Shown here: piece after piece, positions 1 through 8,429 of the stretch
How positions within the stretch are numbered: the first letter of the stretch is position 1
How the letters are laid out: every line of letters begins with the position of its first letter
Translations under genes and position numbers: made by a program
The notes under the pieces: generated by a model
What the model saw: only the letters and a program-made list of their open reading frames with translations
Databases searched by the model: none
What the model was told of the DNA's origin: nothing
Assembly (NCBI RefSeq): GCF_000331105.1
Contig: NC_020054.1
Span: 979,160-1,043,159, forward strand
Origin: Fibrella aestuarina BUZ 2
GTDB taxonomy: Bacteria > Bacteroidota > Bacteroidia > Cytophagales > Spirosomataceae
DNA length: 64,000 bases
Direction of reading: 5' to 3'

Positions 1-1171
1 TGGCCGGAGCCGCAGCCGGGCTGAACGGCGCTGCACTGTTGAAGAAATTGTCGGTCAGGCTTGCATTCCAGGCGTTGGCTACGTCGCGCAGGCCGGGATT
101 ATCGAAATGCACCACGTCATAAAGCGGTGCTCTGGAACGTGGCACCTGAATGTTATCCGTGTTGGGCCCGGCAAACACGTTACCAGCCGAAGCGATTGCC
201 TGATTTTGCCCATCAATGACTTTGGTATCGACGCCACCGAGCAGGTCACCGTAGGATGCCCGCGCCACAACCCAGGCTACATTTCGCCCAAAATCAGAGC
301 GGCTTTGGTTGATAACGGTCCGTAAGCGGTCAGCGTAGGTAGCGGGTGGTGTGTCAAATTGGTTGTCGGCTTCCCCCTGATGCCACAGTACCGCCCGAAC
401 CCCATACGTATTGGCGTAAAACTGAAGGGCTAACTGAAGCGGGTAATATGGATGCTTAGGCTCATAATACACCGGGGCGTAGTCACTTATCGTTTGGGGG
501 CCAGTGGCTGTCTCGGCCCAGTTACGCACCGACGTACCTTCAAAAGCCGCGTTGAAAAACAGGATAGGTACGTTCAGACGGTTGGCAAGCAGATCGCCTA
601 ACGTACCCCAGCACCAGGCCCCCATGCCACGTGGCGCTATGGAGTTTGGGCCTTCCAGGTGAATAAACTCGGGCGCTGGAGGGTCGTTCGGGTAATTTTT
701 GGGTTCGTAGAAATAGTTGACGCTGTTGACTCGGTCATCCGTAGCCCGCTCGCCATCACGCCGAACGCCCTGCGCGTTGGACTGACCGGCAATCACGAAT
801 ACTTCCCCTACACCCACGCGCTCCACCCGGCTCGTAGCTATTTGCTGATTGTCGCGGATAAGTCGTACATCCAGATCATACCAGCCACCCTGAACGGTCA
901 GCTGACCACTAAAGACGCCCCCCTGTGGGTTATTAACGATCGTTTGCCAGTCGGTCGAGGTGCCTTTCCCGGCTTCACGGGCAATGACTCTTGCCTCTAT
1001 ACGCGAAGTCGCTGTCGCATACGTACCTGAAATCGTAATGGCTGCATTGTTGGCCGTATTACGCTGGTAAACGGCTCGACTTACCGGGAATGAAATGTTA
1101 AGTTGGGCAACAGCCTGAGAAGCCGCCATCAGACTAAAAGCGACTGCCCACATCAATAAACGTTGTTTCAT
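1..1171 (-). CDS. Sialate O-acetylesterase-like SGNH hydrolase, 3' end outside window
   Basis: The reading frame is open from an ATG at 1171 to the window edge (390 codons seen, no stop), so the C-terminus is missing. A signal peptide ends near residue 23 (ASQAVAQ), so the protein is exported. GQSNAQG with the nucleophile Ser at about residue 131 is the block I motif of the SASA/DUF303 esterases. WHQGEAD further on matches their second block, and DVVHFD near the visible end can supply the catalytic His. The family removes acetyl groups from sugars such as sialic acid or xylan; the substrate here is unknown. The visible end is rich in Ala and Pro, like a linker, so another domain may follow. 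It could also be called a CE6-type acetylxylan esterase. Confidence 0.8.
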   Translation of the reverse strand, partial: MKQRLLMWAVAFSLMAASQAVAQLNISFPVSRAVYQRNTANNAAITISGTYATATSRIEARVIAREAGKGTSTDWQTIVNNPQGGVFSGQLTVQGGWYDLDVRLIRDNQQIATSRVERVGVGEVFVIAGQSNAQGVRRDGERATDDRVNSVNYFYEPKNYPNDPPAPEFIHLEGPNSIAPRGMGAWCWGTLGDLLANRLNVPILFFNAAFEGTSVRNWAETATGPQTISDYAPVYYEPKHPYYPLQLALQFYANTYGVRAVLWHQGEADNQFDTPPATYADRLRTVINQSRSDFGRNVAWVVARASYGDLLGGVDTKVIDGQNQAIASAGNVFAGPNTDNIQVPRSRAPLYDVVHFDNPGLRDVANAWNASLTDNFFNSAAPFSPAAAPA

Positions 1172-1189
1172 GAAAGAAATAAAAACAGA

Positions 1190-1204
1190 GGGTAGACCCT
1201 ACCC
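1190..1204 (-). terminator. Short hairpin after obg
   Basis: GGGTAG and CTACCC flank a 3-base loop. On the minus strand the stem is followed by CTCTG and a T-rich run (TTTTTATTT). It lies 56 bases after the obg stop and 18 bases before the esterase start, so it could end the obg transcript or sit in the esterase leader. Confidence 0.4.
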
Positions 1205-1259
1205 AATAACGGCAGATTGGTATTGGTCATGTTCAACTTTCCTGAATCGGCATAGCGGC

Positions 1260-2264
1260 CTACAGGTCAACTGTTTGGGTCAACGTTTTCCAAAGTAAAT
1301 CCTTCAGTTCAGTCAAACCCCGCTGTTGAACAGACGAAATAAACACAGCAGGCACATTTGTCGGTAAGTTACTTTTTGTACGGTCCAGGGTTTCGTCATC
1401 AACTAAGTCGATTTTAGTAACCGCCAACACCCGCGTTTTATCGGCTAACTCGGGGTTATACGCCTCCAATTCGTTGGCAAGGACCTGGTAGTCGGCCTCA
1501 ATGTTTTCGCTGGTAGCCGGTACGAGAAAAAGGAGTACAGCGTTGCGCTCTATATGGCGCAGAAACCGTAGTCCTAGCCCTTTACCTTGCGAAGCCCCTT
1601 CGATAATGCCCGGTATATCGGCCATTACAAATGACTTGTAGTCGCGGTAAGCCACCACACCCAGATTCGGGACTAGGGTCGTAAACGGATAATCGGCAAT
1701 TTCGGGGCGAGCGGCCGACATAACGGATAAGAGCGTCGACTTGCCCGCATTGGGAAAGCCAACCAGCCCCACGTCGGCTAGTAATTTCAGTTCAAGAATG
1801 ATCCAGGCTTCCTGCCCCGGCTCACCCGGTTGGGCATGATAAGGCGTTTGCTGGGTGGCTGATTTGAAGTGGGTATTACCCAGACCGCCCCGGCCGCCCG
1901 GTAACAAGATGAGTTCCTGCCCGTCTTCGGTGAGCTCGGCCATGACTTCATTGGTCTCTGCATGGCGGGCAATCGTGCCCAGCGGCACTTCGATGATTAC
2001 GTCTTCGCCTTCGGCGCCAGTGCGACGGCCCCCTTCGCCGCCTTTACCTGAATCGGCCTTAATGTGCTTCTGGTATTTGAGGTGCAGCAAGGTCCAGAGC
2101 TGAGCGTTGGCGCGCAGAATGATGTGGCCACCCCGGCCGCCATCGCCGCCATCGGGCCCCCCTTTGGGTACGTGCTTCTCCCGGCGGAAGTGCATAGACC
2201 CCGCGCCACCGTGGCCAGATCGGCAATTTATTTTTACGTAATCGATGAAGTTGGAGGATGACAT
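1260..2264 (-). CDS. obg: Obg/CgtA family GTPase
   Basis: This 334-residue protein has the glycine-rich Obg fold at residues 1-157 ([14 protein letters not shown]) followed by a G domain. The G motifs are visible: GFPNAGKST (G1), [16 protein letters not shown] (G3), TKID (G4) and SSVQQRG (G5). There is no C-terminal OCT extension, as is usual for Bacteroidota members of this length. The family binds GDP/GTP slowly, associates with the 50S ribosomal subunit and links ribosome maturation to growth and stress. It follows adk by 130 bases on the same strand; adk-obg linkage is common in this phylum. The start MSSSNF fits the family. Confidence 0.96.
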   Translation of the reverse strand: MSSSNFIDYVKINCRSGHGGAGSMHFRREKHVPKGGPDGGDGGRGGHIILRANAQLWTLLHLKYQKHIKADSGKGGEGGRRTGAEGEDVIIEVPLGTIARHAETNEVMAELTEDGQELILLPGGRGGLGNTHFKSATQQTPYHAQPGEPGQEAWIILELKLLADVGLVGFPNAGKSTLLSVMSAARPEIADYPFTTLVPNLGVVAYRDYKSFVMADIPGIIEGASQGKGLGLRFLRHIERNAVLLFLVPATSENIEADYQVLANELEAYNPELADKTRVLAVTKIDLVDDETLDRTKSNLPTNVPAVFISSVQQRGLTELKDLLWKTLTQTVDL

Positions 2265-2394
2265 AGGTATGTTGTGGTATGCAGCGCAGTAGGATGCGAC
2301 TGGCGCCAGTTAGGTGGGGAGCGCCATGGATGACAAGCCACAAACCGTAGCGTTCGGCCCGGCCGGATGTGTCGGCAGAGCGTCGAAAACGATC

Positions 2395-2976
2395 TTAGCT
2401 CAATTGCGCCAGCTCAATCTTTTCACAGATGAGGGCGAAAATCTCATCAATGCCACCCACGCCGCTAATGGCTGCAAATTTGCCCTGCTGCTTATAGTAG
2501 TCGGCAACGGGGGCTGTTTTATCGTTGTATTCAGTGATGCGTTGGCCAATGATCGTCTCGTTCTGATCGTCGGGCCGGCCAGAGGATATGCCCCGGATCA
2601 GCAACCGACGCGTCAGTTCCTCACGGTCAACGACGAGGGCAATCATGGTGGTGATGTTTGTACCATGCTGGGCCAGCAGGGCATCCAGTGCTTCGGCCTG
2701 CTTTACCGTGCGTGGAAAGCCATCGAAAATAAAGCCGGGAGCCGCCGCATTTTCCGTCAGCTTTGATTCGATCATACCGATAACGACTTCGTCGGGAACC
2801 AGCATGCCCTGGTCCATCAGTGTCTTGGCCTGCAAGCCTAGTGCCGTCCCGGCTGCAATCTGAGACCGCAACAAATCGCCAGTTGACAGATGCACCAGGT
2901 GGTATTTTTTAATCAGACTTTCGCTTTGTGTGCCTTTTCCGGCACCCGGTGGGCCAAACAGTACAAGATTAAGCAT
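2395..2976 (-). CDS. adk: Adenylate kinase
   Basis: Interconverts ATP + AMP and 2 ADP in the cytoplasm. The P-loop GPPGAGKGTQ starts at residue 8; FDGFPRT and the LID-region Arg residues (RGISSGRPDDQNE) are present. The 193-residue length shows the short LID without the four-Cys zinc site, typical for Bacteroidota. A well-formed promoter lies about 45 bases upstream (3022-3051), so adk is probably the first gene of an adk-obg unit. Nothing is unusual in the protein. Confidence 0.97.
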   Translation of the reverse strand: MLNLVLFGPPGAGKGTQSESLIKKYHLVHLSTGDLLRSQIAAGTALGLQAKTLMDQGMLVPDEVVIGMIESKLTENAAAPGFIFDGFPRTVKQAEALDALLAQHGTNITTMIALVVDREELTRRLLIRGISSGRPDDQNETIIGQRITEYNDKTAPVADYYKQQGKFAAISGVGGIDEIFALICEKIELAQLS

Positions 2977-3021
2977 AGAGAATTTTGACGCGAGTTAGCG
3001 GTGTTTTGAAAAAGCAGCGGG

Positions 3022-3051
3022 CAAAATTACAAAAGAAAAGGCGCGGGCCAA
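3022..3051 (-). promoter_or_regulatory. Bacteroidota-type promoter for adk
   Basis: On the minus strand an exact TAnnTTTG -7 element (TAATTTTG, 3029-3022) sits 19 bases after a TTG -33 element (3051-3049). This matches the sigma consensus known for Bacteroides and Flavobacterium. The predicted start of transcription lies near 3015, giving a leader of about 40 bases before adk. The -33 element lies inside the terminator hairpin of the operon on the other side. Confidence 0.65.
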
Positions 3052-3064
3052 TTAGCCCGCGCCT
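3039..3064 (-). terminator. Terminator of the exb-tonB-TPR operon
   Basis: AGGCGCGGGC and GCCCGCGCCT form a perfect 10-bp stem with a 6-base loop. On the minus strand the stem is followed by TTTTCTTTTG. It starts 36 bases after the TPR stop codon, as expected of an intrinsic terminator. Confidence 0.75.
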
Positions 3065-3100
3065 CATTGTATTCAGTAAGTGCAAAAGTTGGGTTCAGCC

Positions 3101-4903
3101 TTACTTGGTTGTGCCCTTCTTCGGCGCCGGTTTCGTCGTGCCTTTCACCGGTGTTTTGCCCGGTGTCACCGTTGATTTCGGACCTTCCAAAAAGTCTTTG
3201 GCGTCCTTATCGTTCGGATCTAATTCGAGCACTTTATTCGCATAATCCTTCGCCTTGCCATCATCCTTCTTGGCAATTGCATCAGAGATCAGGTACTTGT
3301 ACGAAGTGATCAGGTACTTACGGTTCTGCTCTTTCTTCGTGGCGCCCGTCTCGGGGTTTTGCTGCTCAGCCAAGGCCTGCTCGATGAATTTTTCATACAT
3401 GGGAACCGGAGCACCACTGGCCAGCGAAGCGTCACGACCGTTGGCATAGTAGTTTGATTGAGCACGGTAGTAGTACGCCAATGGGTACGTCTTACCGTCT
3501 TTTTCAACCACTTCGGACAGCTTAGCAAAAGCTGAATCGGCTTTCATGAAATACTCGCGGCGCAAAGTACGCTGTTGGGCCGTGTCAGCTACCGTTTTGC
3601 TTACGGCAAAGCCTTGTTGATAATTGGCCAGGCCCAGCTTGAGGTAGTCGTTCGTCGACGGCTTTTCTTCTGCGCTGATCGCCTTTTCAAAATAACTCAC
3701 GGCTTTGTCATACTGCTTGGTACCGTAATACTTGTCGGCGATCTCCTTGTAAAGGTTCTCCGTTGTGTCGAGCGGAGCTGCCTTTTCCAAGTTCACAATG
3801 CTCAGCGAGTCACCTTCTGGGGTGCCCAACTGGGCATAAGCGCGGCCAAGGTATTTGTAATCATCGAAGATGACTTTCTGCGGTGCGGCTGAGATAAACT
3901 TGTTCAGCGAAGCAACAGCTACATCGTTCTTACCCAAAGCCAAGCTCGACCAGCCAGTCATCCGGTCGATGATCGGGTCATTTACCTGGCCCTGCAATTT
4001 AGACAGGTAATCAAGCGACTTCATGTGGTCACCTGCCAGGAAGTAGTACTTGGCTACGTTGAGCAGCAGTTCGGGGTCTTTCGTGCCGCTTTTCGTTACA
4101 TACGTATCGTAGGTGCTCGACGCTTTCTTGTAAGCTTTTGACCCAACAAGCGCATCGGCGTACGAACGGTAAGTGGGCGCAAACTCAGGGTCAGCCGCAA
4201 TGGCTTTCTCGAAAAACTCCTGCGCCAGTTTGTACTGCTTTGAACGCAGGTATAACTGCCCGATTTTAGCGTTGGCTTCTGCTTTCGTCGTGTTGTTCGA
4301 CTGAGCGGCCATCGTACCATCGATTACTTCTTCGTACCGGCTAACGGCGGGGCCGCCTTCATTCCGCAGCGTATAGGCATCGCCCATCGCCATCGGAATT
4401 TCTACGTTCTGGTTTTTCTTGTCGAGCGTTTTAGCGCGTTCGAGCAGTTCGATGGCACGGGCCGGATCGTTGGCTCCTTTGTCGCCTTCAAACAGGGTAT
4501 ACATTTCACCCGCCCGGAACAGCACCTCACTATTCTTGCCTTTGGTGGCAGCAATAGCTTCGTCGGTTTTAGCCTTAGCCGTGTTCAGGTCTTTTTTGGT
4601 CAGCGCTACACCAGCCAGACCAACGTTGTTCAGTTGATTCTTAGGGTCGGCTGCCAGCCCTTTTTCAAAGGCGGCTTTCGCTTCATCAGGTTTGCCGGTT
4701 TTAAGCAGGAAATAACCCAGATAAAACTGGTTTTCTGCTGATGGCGAACTCGATGCCAACTGCCTGAACGTTTGCTCGGCCTTCGGAACGCGCTCGGCTT
4801 CGAGGTCTTTCAGAGCCGTCTGCACATCTTGTGCAACGGCGGGGGCAAACGTTGTAGCTCCCACGAATAGGGTAGCCAGCAGTGTTTTTTTCGATAGGTT
4901 CAT
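3101..4903 (-). CDS. Tetratricopeptide repeat protein of the TonB operon
   Basis: About 600 residues. The chosen start (MNLSKK) gives a clean signal peptide ending at APAVAQ, so the protein is exported, probably periplasmic. ATGs at 4909 and at 4999 (ATGA overlap with the previous stop) are in frame, but the latter puts 32 odd residues before the signal peptide. The body is a run of TPR helices (for example FYLGYFLLKTGKPDEAKAAF near the N-terminus, and several AxxxYxKA motifs). The C-terminus is low complexity, rich in Lys, Pro and Thr. TPRs mediate protein contacts. It is the last gene after exbB-exbD-exbD-tonB and the PstS-like gene, an order I recall from other Bacteroidota. Its exact role is unknown; a scaffold for the envelope energy system is inference. 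Confidence 0.85.
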   Translation of the reverse strand: MNLSKKTLLATLFVGATTFAPAVAQDVQTALKDLEAERVPKAEQTFRQLASSSPSAENQFYLGYFLLKTGKPDEAKAAFEKGLAADPKNQLNNVGLAGVALTKKDLNTAKAKTDEAIAATKGKNSEVLFRAGEMYTLFEGDKGANDPARAIELLERAKTLDKKNQNVEIPMAMGDAYTLRNEGGPAVSRYEEVIDGTMAAQSNNTTKAEANAKIGQLYLRSKQYKLAQEFFEKAIAADPEFAPTYRSYADALVGSKAYKKASSTYDTYVTKSGTKDPELLLNVAKYYFLAGDHMKSLDYLSKLQGQVNDPIIDRMTGWSSLALGKNDVAVASLNKFISAAPQKVIFDDYKYLGRAYAQLGTPEGDSLSIVNLEKAAPLDTTENLYKEIADKYYGTKQYDKAVSYFEKAISAEEKPSTNDYLKLGLANYQQGFAVSKTVADTAQQRTLRREYFMKADSAFAKLSEVVEKDGKTYPLAYYYRAQSNYYANGRDASLASGAPVPMYEKFIEQALAEQQNPETGATKKEQNRKYLITSYKYLISDAIAKKDDGKAKDYANKVLELDPNDKDAKDFLEGPKSTVTPGKTPVKGTTKPAPKKGTTK

Positions 4904-4995
4904 TCGCATTCGTAGGTTGTGAAAAACGAAGGTTGTCATTTTGAGAACAAGCCGCGAAACTAAAAAATTGCCTCCAAACAGAAAAAAATGACTGT

Positions 4996-5931
4996 TCATT
5001 TGAGGAATACTTCCCGATTATACGGTATTGCGGGCCACAATCCTAACTTCTCGATGAGGATGCTGCCCGCATCGCGGATCAGATAATTGGTTAAGCCACT
5101 GCCCAAACCGGGGTGGGCCTCACGGCTCAGGATGTACACATCACGACGAAGTGGGTAATCCTTCAAGCCCAAAGCGCGTTGAAAAGGCTGGAAATAATCA
5201 GCCCGTGAACGTGGGTTTTCTTTCTCAGAGATCCCGACAACCTGAATATCTTTTGACAGCTCGGCCGACAGGACGGTATCGCCATCGCTGATCCAGTTTA
5301 CGCCGATAAACCCGATAGCGCCTGCATGCTGACGAACATACTCGATCACCTGTTTGTTTGATTTCACCGTATAAACAGGCAGCCCCGTGATGTCTTTGAT
5401 GCCAAACGTTTGCAGTATGTAATCCAGATTACTTGAGTTGGCATTATCGAAAACCAGCGTAACCGGCCCCTGTTGGTTGCCACCTGACAACTGCGACCAG
5501 TTTGTCAGTTGCTTCGTAAACAAACCACGAAGTTCGCGCATCGTCATCAGGGTATCAGTGTTGGCTTTGCTCGTGATTAAAGCTACGCCGTCTGTAGCAA
5601 TCCGGGTACTTGATCCTTTGATCTTCTGCTGAACAAGGACCTGCTGTTCGTTGGGTGTCAGTTTGCGCGATACCACACAAATACGGGCCTTGTCGTTGAG
5701 CATTAGATTGATGGCCTCCCGCTCTGGTTTAAACACCAAGTCGAATTTTGTTCGCGGATACAGCAACTGGTACGTCTTGGTGATTTCTTCGGTCAGTAAG
5801 CGGTATGATTCATCGGCCGCAACCGTAATGCGCCCCTGTGAGGGCGTATCGGCTGGGTGTTCTTCCTGGCAACTGGCTAGGTACGTGCCAAGGCTCAGGC
5901 CTATGCCGAGCAAAGCAATAAGTCGTTTCAA
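4996..5931 (-). CDS. PstS-like substrate-binding lipoprotein
   Basis: 311 residues from a TTG start; the signal peptide ends in a lipobox (LASC, Cys at residue 21). The rest resembles the phosphate-binding PstS family (PBP-like fold): TDGVALITSKANTDT, LRGLFTKQLTNWSQLSGG and GAIGFIGVNWISD correspond to conserved PstS stretches. No pstCAB permease genes are near. It sits between a small membrane protein and the TPR gene in the TonB operon, so uptake by an ABC transporter is doubtful. A ligand-sensing or TonB-related role is inference. The stop overlaps an in-frame ATG of the next gene (ATGA), which may help translational coupling. Confidence 0.82.
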   Translation of the reverse strand: MKRLIALLGIGLSLGTYLASCQEEHPADTPSQGRITVAADESYRLLTEEITKTYQLLYPRTKFDLVFKPEREAINLMLNDKARICVVSRKLTPNEQQVLVQQKIKGSSTRIATDGVALITSKANTDTLMTMRELRGLFTKQLTNWSQLSGGNQQGPVTLVFDNANSSNLDYILQTFGIKDITGLPVYTVKSNKQVIEYVRQHAGAIGFIGVNWISDGDTVLSAELSKDIQVVGISEKENPRSRADYFQPFQRALGLKDYPLRRDVYILSREAHPGLGSGLTNYLIRDAGSILIEKLGLWPAIPYNREVFLK

Positions 5932-5954
5932 GATAGTATGTCGTTAACGTAAAC

Positions 5955-5997
5955 AAACCGTTGTTTCGACATAACGTAGATGCCGGAACAACGGTTT
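5955..5997 (-). other. Hairpin between two exb-operon genes
   Basis: AAACCGTTGTT and AACAACGGTTT form an 11-bp stem that can grow to 14 bp with a G-U pair. The loop is about 15 bases. It lies upstream of the TTG start of the PstS-like gene, in the only sizeable gap (123 bases) of this part of the operon. It may be an RNA processing, stability or attenuation site. Confidence 0.5.
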
Positions 5998-6054
5998 TTC
6001 CATAAGCATGATCAAGCGTCGGTAGTGCAGTGTACAACTCACCAATGACCAATG

Positions 6055-6279
6055 CTACTGACTATCTCTGTACTGCTGCCAGGCCCGATAGGCCCGAAAG
6101 GTCCCGTAAACCAGCATAAGCGCAGCCAGAACATAGCGCAGTGGACCTGCCAATACCGCAATCCCAAAAGACTGAGAGGAGGCGATCAGTCCGATGCCTC
6201 CTCCCAAGTATGCGATCGATGCTAAAACGGCCAGGGTTAACCGAAGCGTTTCAGCCATACGATTCTCTGTGCGTCTCAT
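6055..6279 (-). CDS. Small two-helix membrane protein of the TonB operon
   Basis: 74 residues with two hydrophobic segments, about residues 13-33 and 38-58, and a basic C-terminal tail (YRAWQQYRDSQ). Its ATG overlaps the tonB stop by one base (TAATG), strong support for a real, coupled gene. I do not recognise a named family. Its place after tonB suggests a partner of the Exb/Ton complex in the inner membrane, but this is inference from context only. Confidence 0.7.
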   Translation of the reverse strand: MRRTENRMAETLRLTLAVLASIAYLGGGIGLIASSQSFGIAVLAGPLRYVLAALMLVYGTFRAYRAWQQYRDSQ

Positions 6280-7109
6280 TACTCCAACTGGAAGCTGATA
6301 GGCAGGTTGTACTTCACCCGAACAGCGCGGCCTGACTGCTTACCAGGCTTCCACTTCGGCATTGACTTCACTACCCGGATGGCTTCTTCGTCCGTACCGA
6401 AGCCAAGGCCTTTCAGTACCTGAGCATCCGTGATCGAACCGTCGGTGTTTACTGTGAAGCTAACGAACACTTTACCCGAGATGTTGGCCCGCTGAGCCGC
6501 TGCCGGGTATTTGATGTTCTTGCCCAACCAGGCATACATCGCCGCCTGACCACCTACGAACTCAGGGTTCTGTTCTACGACCGTAAAGATTTCCTCTTCT
6601 TTGGGCGCAGGGGCTTCAACGACAACTTCGGCTTTTGACGGACCGGCTGACTCTTCCGGTGCGGCAATTACTTCCTCGGCGTTGGGGTCACCTTCCTGGG
6701 TTTTTTCGGCAGCTACCGCTTCTTTCAGCTCTTCAACTGCCGGGGGCGGAGTTTCTTCCGGTACTTCCTGATCCGGCTTTACTTCGGGCGGAAGGAACTG
6801 CACCGTATTCACTTTCGGCACCTCAACTGGTGGCGGCGGCGGTGGTGGTGGTTCGTTCGGATCGATGGGCGGCGGGGGCAGCTTCATCAAATCCACTTCC
6901 TGCATGTTCATCTCCGGTGCCTCTTTGGGCGCAATGGCATCAATGATGCGCGGAGCGAAAATACCCAGAAGCGCAACGGCAGAGCCAATCAGCAAGGCAC
7001 GGGTCGAGAACTTCCGGTACGAAGTCCGAAGGTCATACGCGCCATACTCTTTATGGCGGTTCGCAAACACGATATCATCGAGTGTTGCGTCTTTTGCGAG
7101 TTCAGCCAT
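6279..7109 (-). CDS. tonB: TonB energy transducer
   Basis: 276 residues. A cytoplasmic start (HKEYGAYDLR, typical of Bacteroidota TonB) is followed by one membrane helix near residues 38-55. A long Pro/Glu-rich periplasmic linker spans about residues 72-180. The C-terminal TonB domain (about 185-276) shows GGQAAMYAWLGKNIKYP, ISGKVFVSFTV and WKPGKQSGRAVRVKY. TonB carries the proton-motive energy harvested by ExbBD to outer-membrane receptors. It starts 4 bases after the second exbD and overlaps the next gene, so it is in the same operon. Confidence 0.95.
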   Translation of the reverse strand: MAELAKDATLDDIVFANRHKEYGAYDLRTSYRKFSTRALLIGSAVALLGIFAPRIIDAIAPKEAPEMNMQEVDLMKLPPPPIDPNEPPPPPPPPVEVPKVNTVQFLPPEVKPDQEVPEETPPPAVEELKEAVAAEKTQEGDPNAEEVIAAPEESAGPSKAEVVVEAPAPKEEEIFTVVEQNPEFVGGQAAMYAWLGKNIKYPAAAQRANISGKVFVSFTVNTDGSITDAQVLKGLGFGTDEEAIRVVKSMPKWKPGKQSGRAVRVKYNLPISFQLE

Positions 7110-7112
7110 AGG

Positions 7113-7646
7113 TTAGATCTCCAGTTTTGCTTTTTCCTTGAGCAGCGTCTTTTCGTCGGGCGTGAAGTCATACACGAGGGCACGACGACGAATTTTAGCG
7201 ATACTCAACTCATCCATCATATCAACCAGATTCTTGTAGGTTGACTCTTTGGTCGGCTTCACGACGATGACGAAGTCGGGGCCAATTTTGGCTTGCTCTT
7301 CGAGCATCACTTTGCGCAGGTCGTAGCCGTAACCAACCGTTTTGACTTCAGGATCTTCGTTGGCGGCTTTTCCAACGATGTAAACAACCTGATTGTCTTT
7401 GCCTAAAAACGCGGTCATTACCTTCGAGGCCTTAATTGGGTTGGTCTCGTTGGTTTTCGTTTTATCGGGTACGTCGAGGGTCATCGACGAGGGCTTACTC
7501 AGTGTGGTGGCTAGAATGAAGAAGGTAATCAGGAGAAAACCTAAGTCCACCATCGGCGTCATGTCGATGCGGGTTGATGCTTTCTTACTGCGTACCTTCC
7601 CACCTTTGTCGTGTCCACCACCACCACCGGTTTCAATTGCTGCCAT
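7113..7646 (-). CDS. exbD: ExbD/TolR biopolymer transporter, copy 2
   Basis: 177 residues: a short cytoplasmic N-terminus, one membrane helix (about residues 32-52, DLGFLLITFFILATTL) and a periplasmic domain. RIDMTPMVDLGF contains the conserved Asp of the proton path at the helix start. Partner of ExbB and TonB. At 177 residues it is longer than enterobacterial ExbD (about 141). The His/Gly stretch (GGGGGHDKGG) before the helix is notable. It is preceded by a strong hairpin (7668-7742) that separates it from the other exbD. Confidence 0.92.
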   Translation of the reverse strand: MAAIETGGGGGHDKGGKVRSKKASTRIDMTPMVDLGFLLITFFILATTLSKPSSMTLDVPDKTKTNETNPIKASKVMTAFLGKDNQVVYIVGKAANEDPEVKTVGYGYDLRKVMLEEQAKIGPDFVIVVKPTKESTYKNLVDMMDELSIAKIRRRALVYDFTPDEKTLLKEKAKLEI

Positions 7647-7667
7647 GTTCTGTGGGAGTTTTCAATA

Positions 7668-7742
7668 ATTCAGTTTTAATCGTTTTCAGTTTGATGCAGC
7701 GATCCGCTTTTTTCCACAACTGAAAACGATTAAAAACTGAAT
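7668..7742 (-). other. Long hairpin between the two exbD genes
   Basis: ATTCAGTTTTAATCG plus TTTTCAGTT pairs with AACTGAAAACG plus ATTAAAAACTGAAT: about 24 bp with one extra A in the second arm, and a 26-base loop. It fills the 103-base gap between the exbD genes. It may give partial termination or RNase processing, so that genes on either side are made in different amounts. Confidence 0.65.
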
Positions 7743-7749
7743 CGGTTGG

Positions 7750-8376
7750 TTAGTCTGCTGTCCAGCCAGCCGGAGGCGCCTCCGTACCGGTAATGAGGTT
7801 GAACTTGTTGATGTTCTGAGCCTGCAACGTAGCCAGGATGTTTTTGAAGGCCGGGAATTTGGCCACGTTATCACCCTTGATGGCAATCCGCAAGTCGTTA
7901 TTGGCTTTGCGGGAGTTGTACACCCATTCTTTCAACTCGTTTTCAGGACCTGCACCGGTTGAATCGGTAGGAACACCAGGCTGTTTCAACTGGTTACGCT
8001 TCTCGGGCTCAAGAGCCAGAAACTGCTTCATCTGCGCAAGCGGAACCCCAAAATTGGGCAGCAGCGAAAATTTCTGTTTTTCCAGCTCAGTGAAGCTAAT
8101 GCCTTTTGCCGAGGCTACGTTTTCGAGCATCTCGCGGCGTTTCGCCTGATTGTCGATCCCGAAGTACACCTTGCCATCTTTGTCCAGGCTGATGGTCATG
8201 ATGTCTTTGTCGGGCACTTTGATGCCGGAGATTGACGAAGGCGTTTCGATGCTGGCGGCGTCCTGAGCCTTAAACTGGGCCGTCAGGATGAAGAACGTCA
8301 GCAACAGGAACGCTACGTCGCACATCGCCGTCATATCCACGGCCGAACTGGCGCGTTTGGGCTTTACTGCGGGCAT
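7750..8376 (-). CDS. exbD: ExbD/TolR biopolymer transporter, copy 1
   Basis: 208 residues with the usual layout: SAVDMTAMCDVAFLLLTFFI carries the conserved membrane Asp, then a long periplasmic part that binds the transducer. The periplasmic region has an insert (about residues 80-150, LEPEKRNQLKQ) not seen in short ExbD proteins. Two different exbD genes side by side are usual in Bacteroidota. They may form hetero-dimers in the ExbB pentamer pore (inference). It lies 53 bases after exbB. Confidence 0.92.
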   Translation of the reverse strand: MPAVKPKRASSAVDMTAMCDVAFLLLTFFILTAQFKAQDAASIETPSSISGIKVPDKDIMTISLDKDGKVYFGIDNQAKRREMLENVASAKGISFTELEKQKFSLLPNFGVPLAQMKQFLALEPEKRNQLKQPGVPTDSTGAGPENELKEWVYNSRKANNDLRIAIKGDNVAKFPAFKNILATLQAQNINKFNLITGTEAPPAGWTAD

Positions 8377-8429
8377 TTTGTTGCTTGTTTAAAAAGTTGG
8401 TTGCTACGCAAAACGCAGGGCACAGCGAC

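Noticed and set aside
659..1030. 123-codon open frame on the plus strand
   Set aside because: It lies antisense to the esterase gene, whose frame shows signal peptide and catalytic motifs; no family likeness.
4904..4999. Longer N-terminus for the TPR protein from the ATG at 4999
   Set aside because: It would put 32 unrelated residues in front of a good signal peptide.
4996..5931. Part of a Pst phosphate uptake system
   Set aside because: No pstC, pstA, pstB or phoU gene is present; the gene is bound into the TonB operon.
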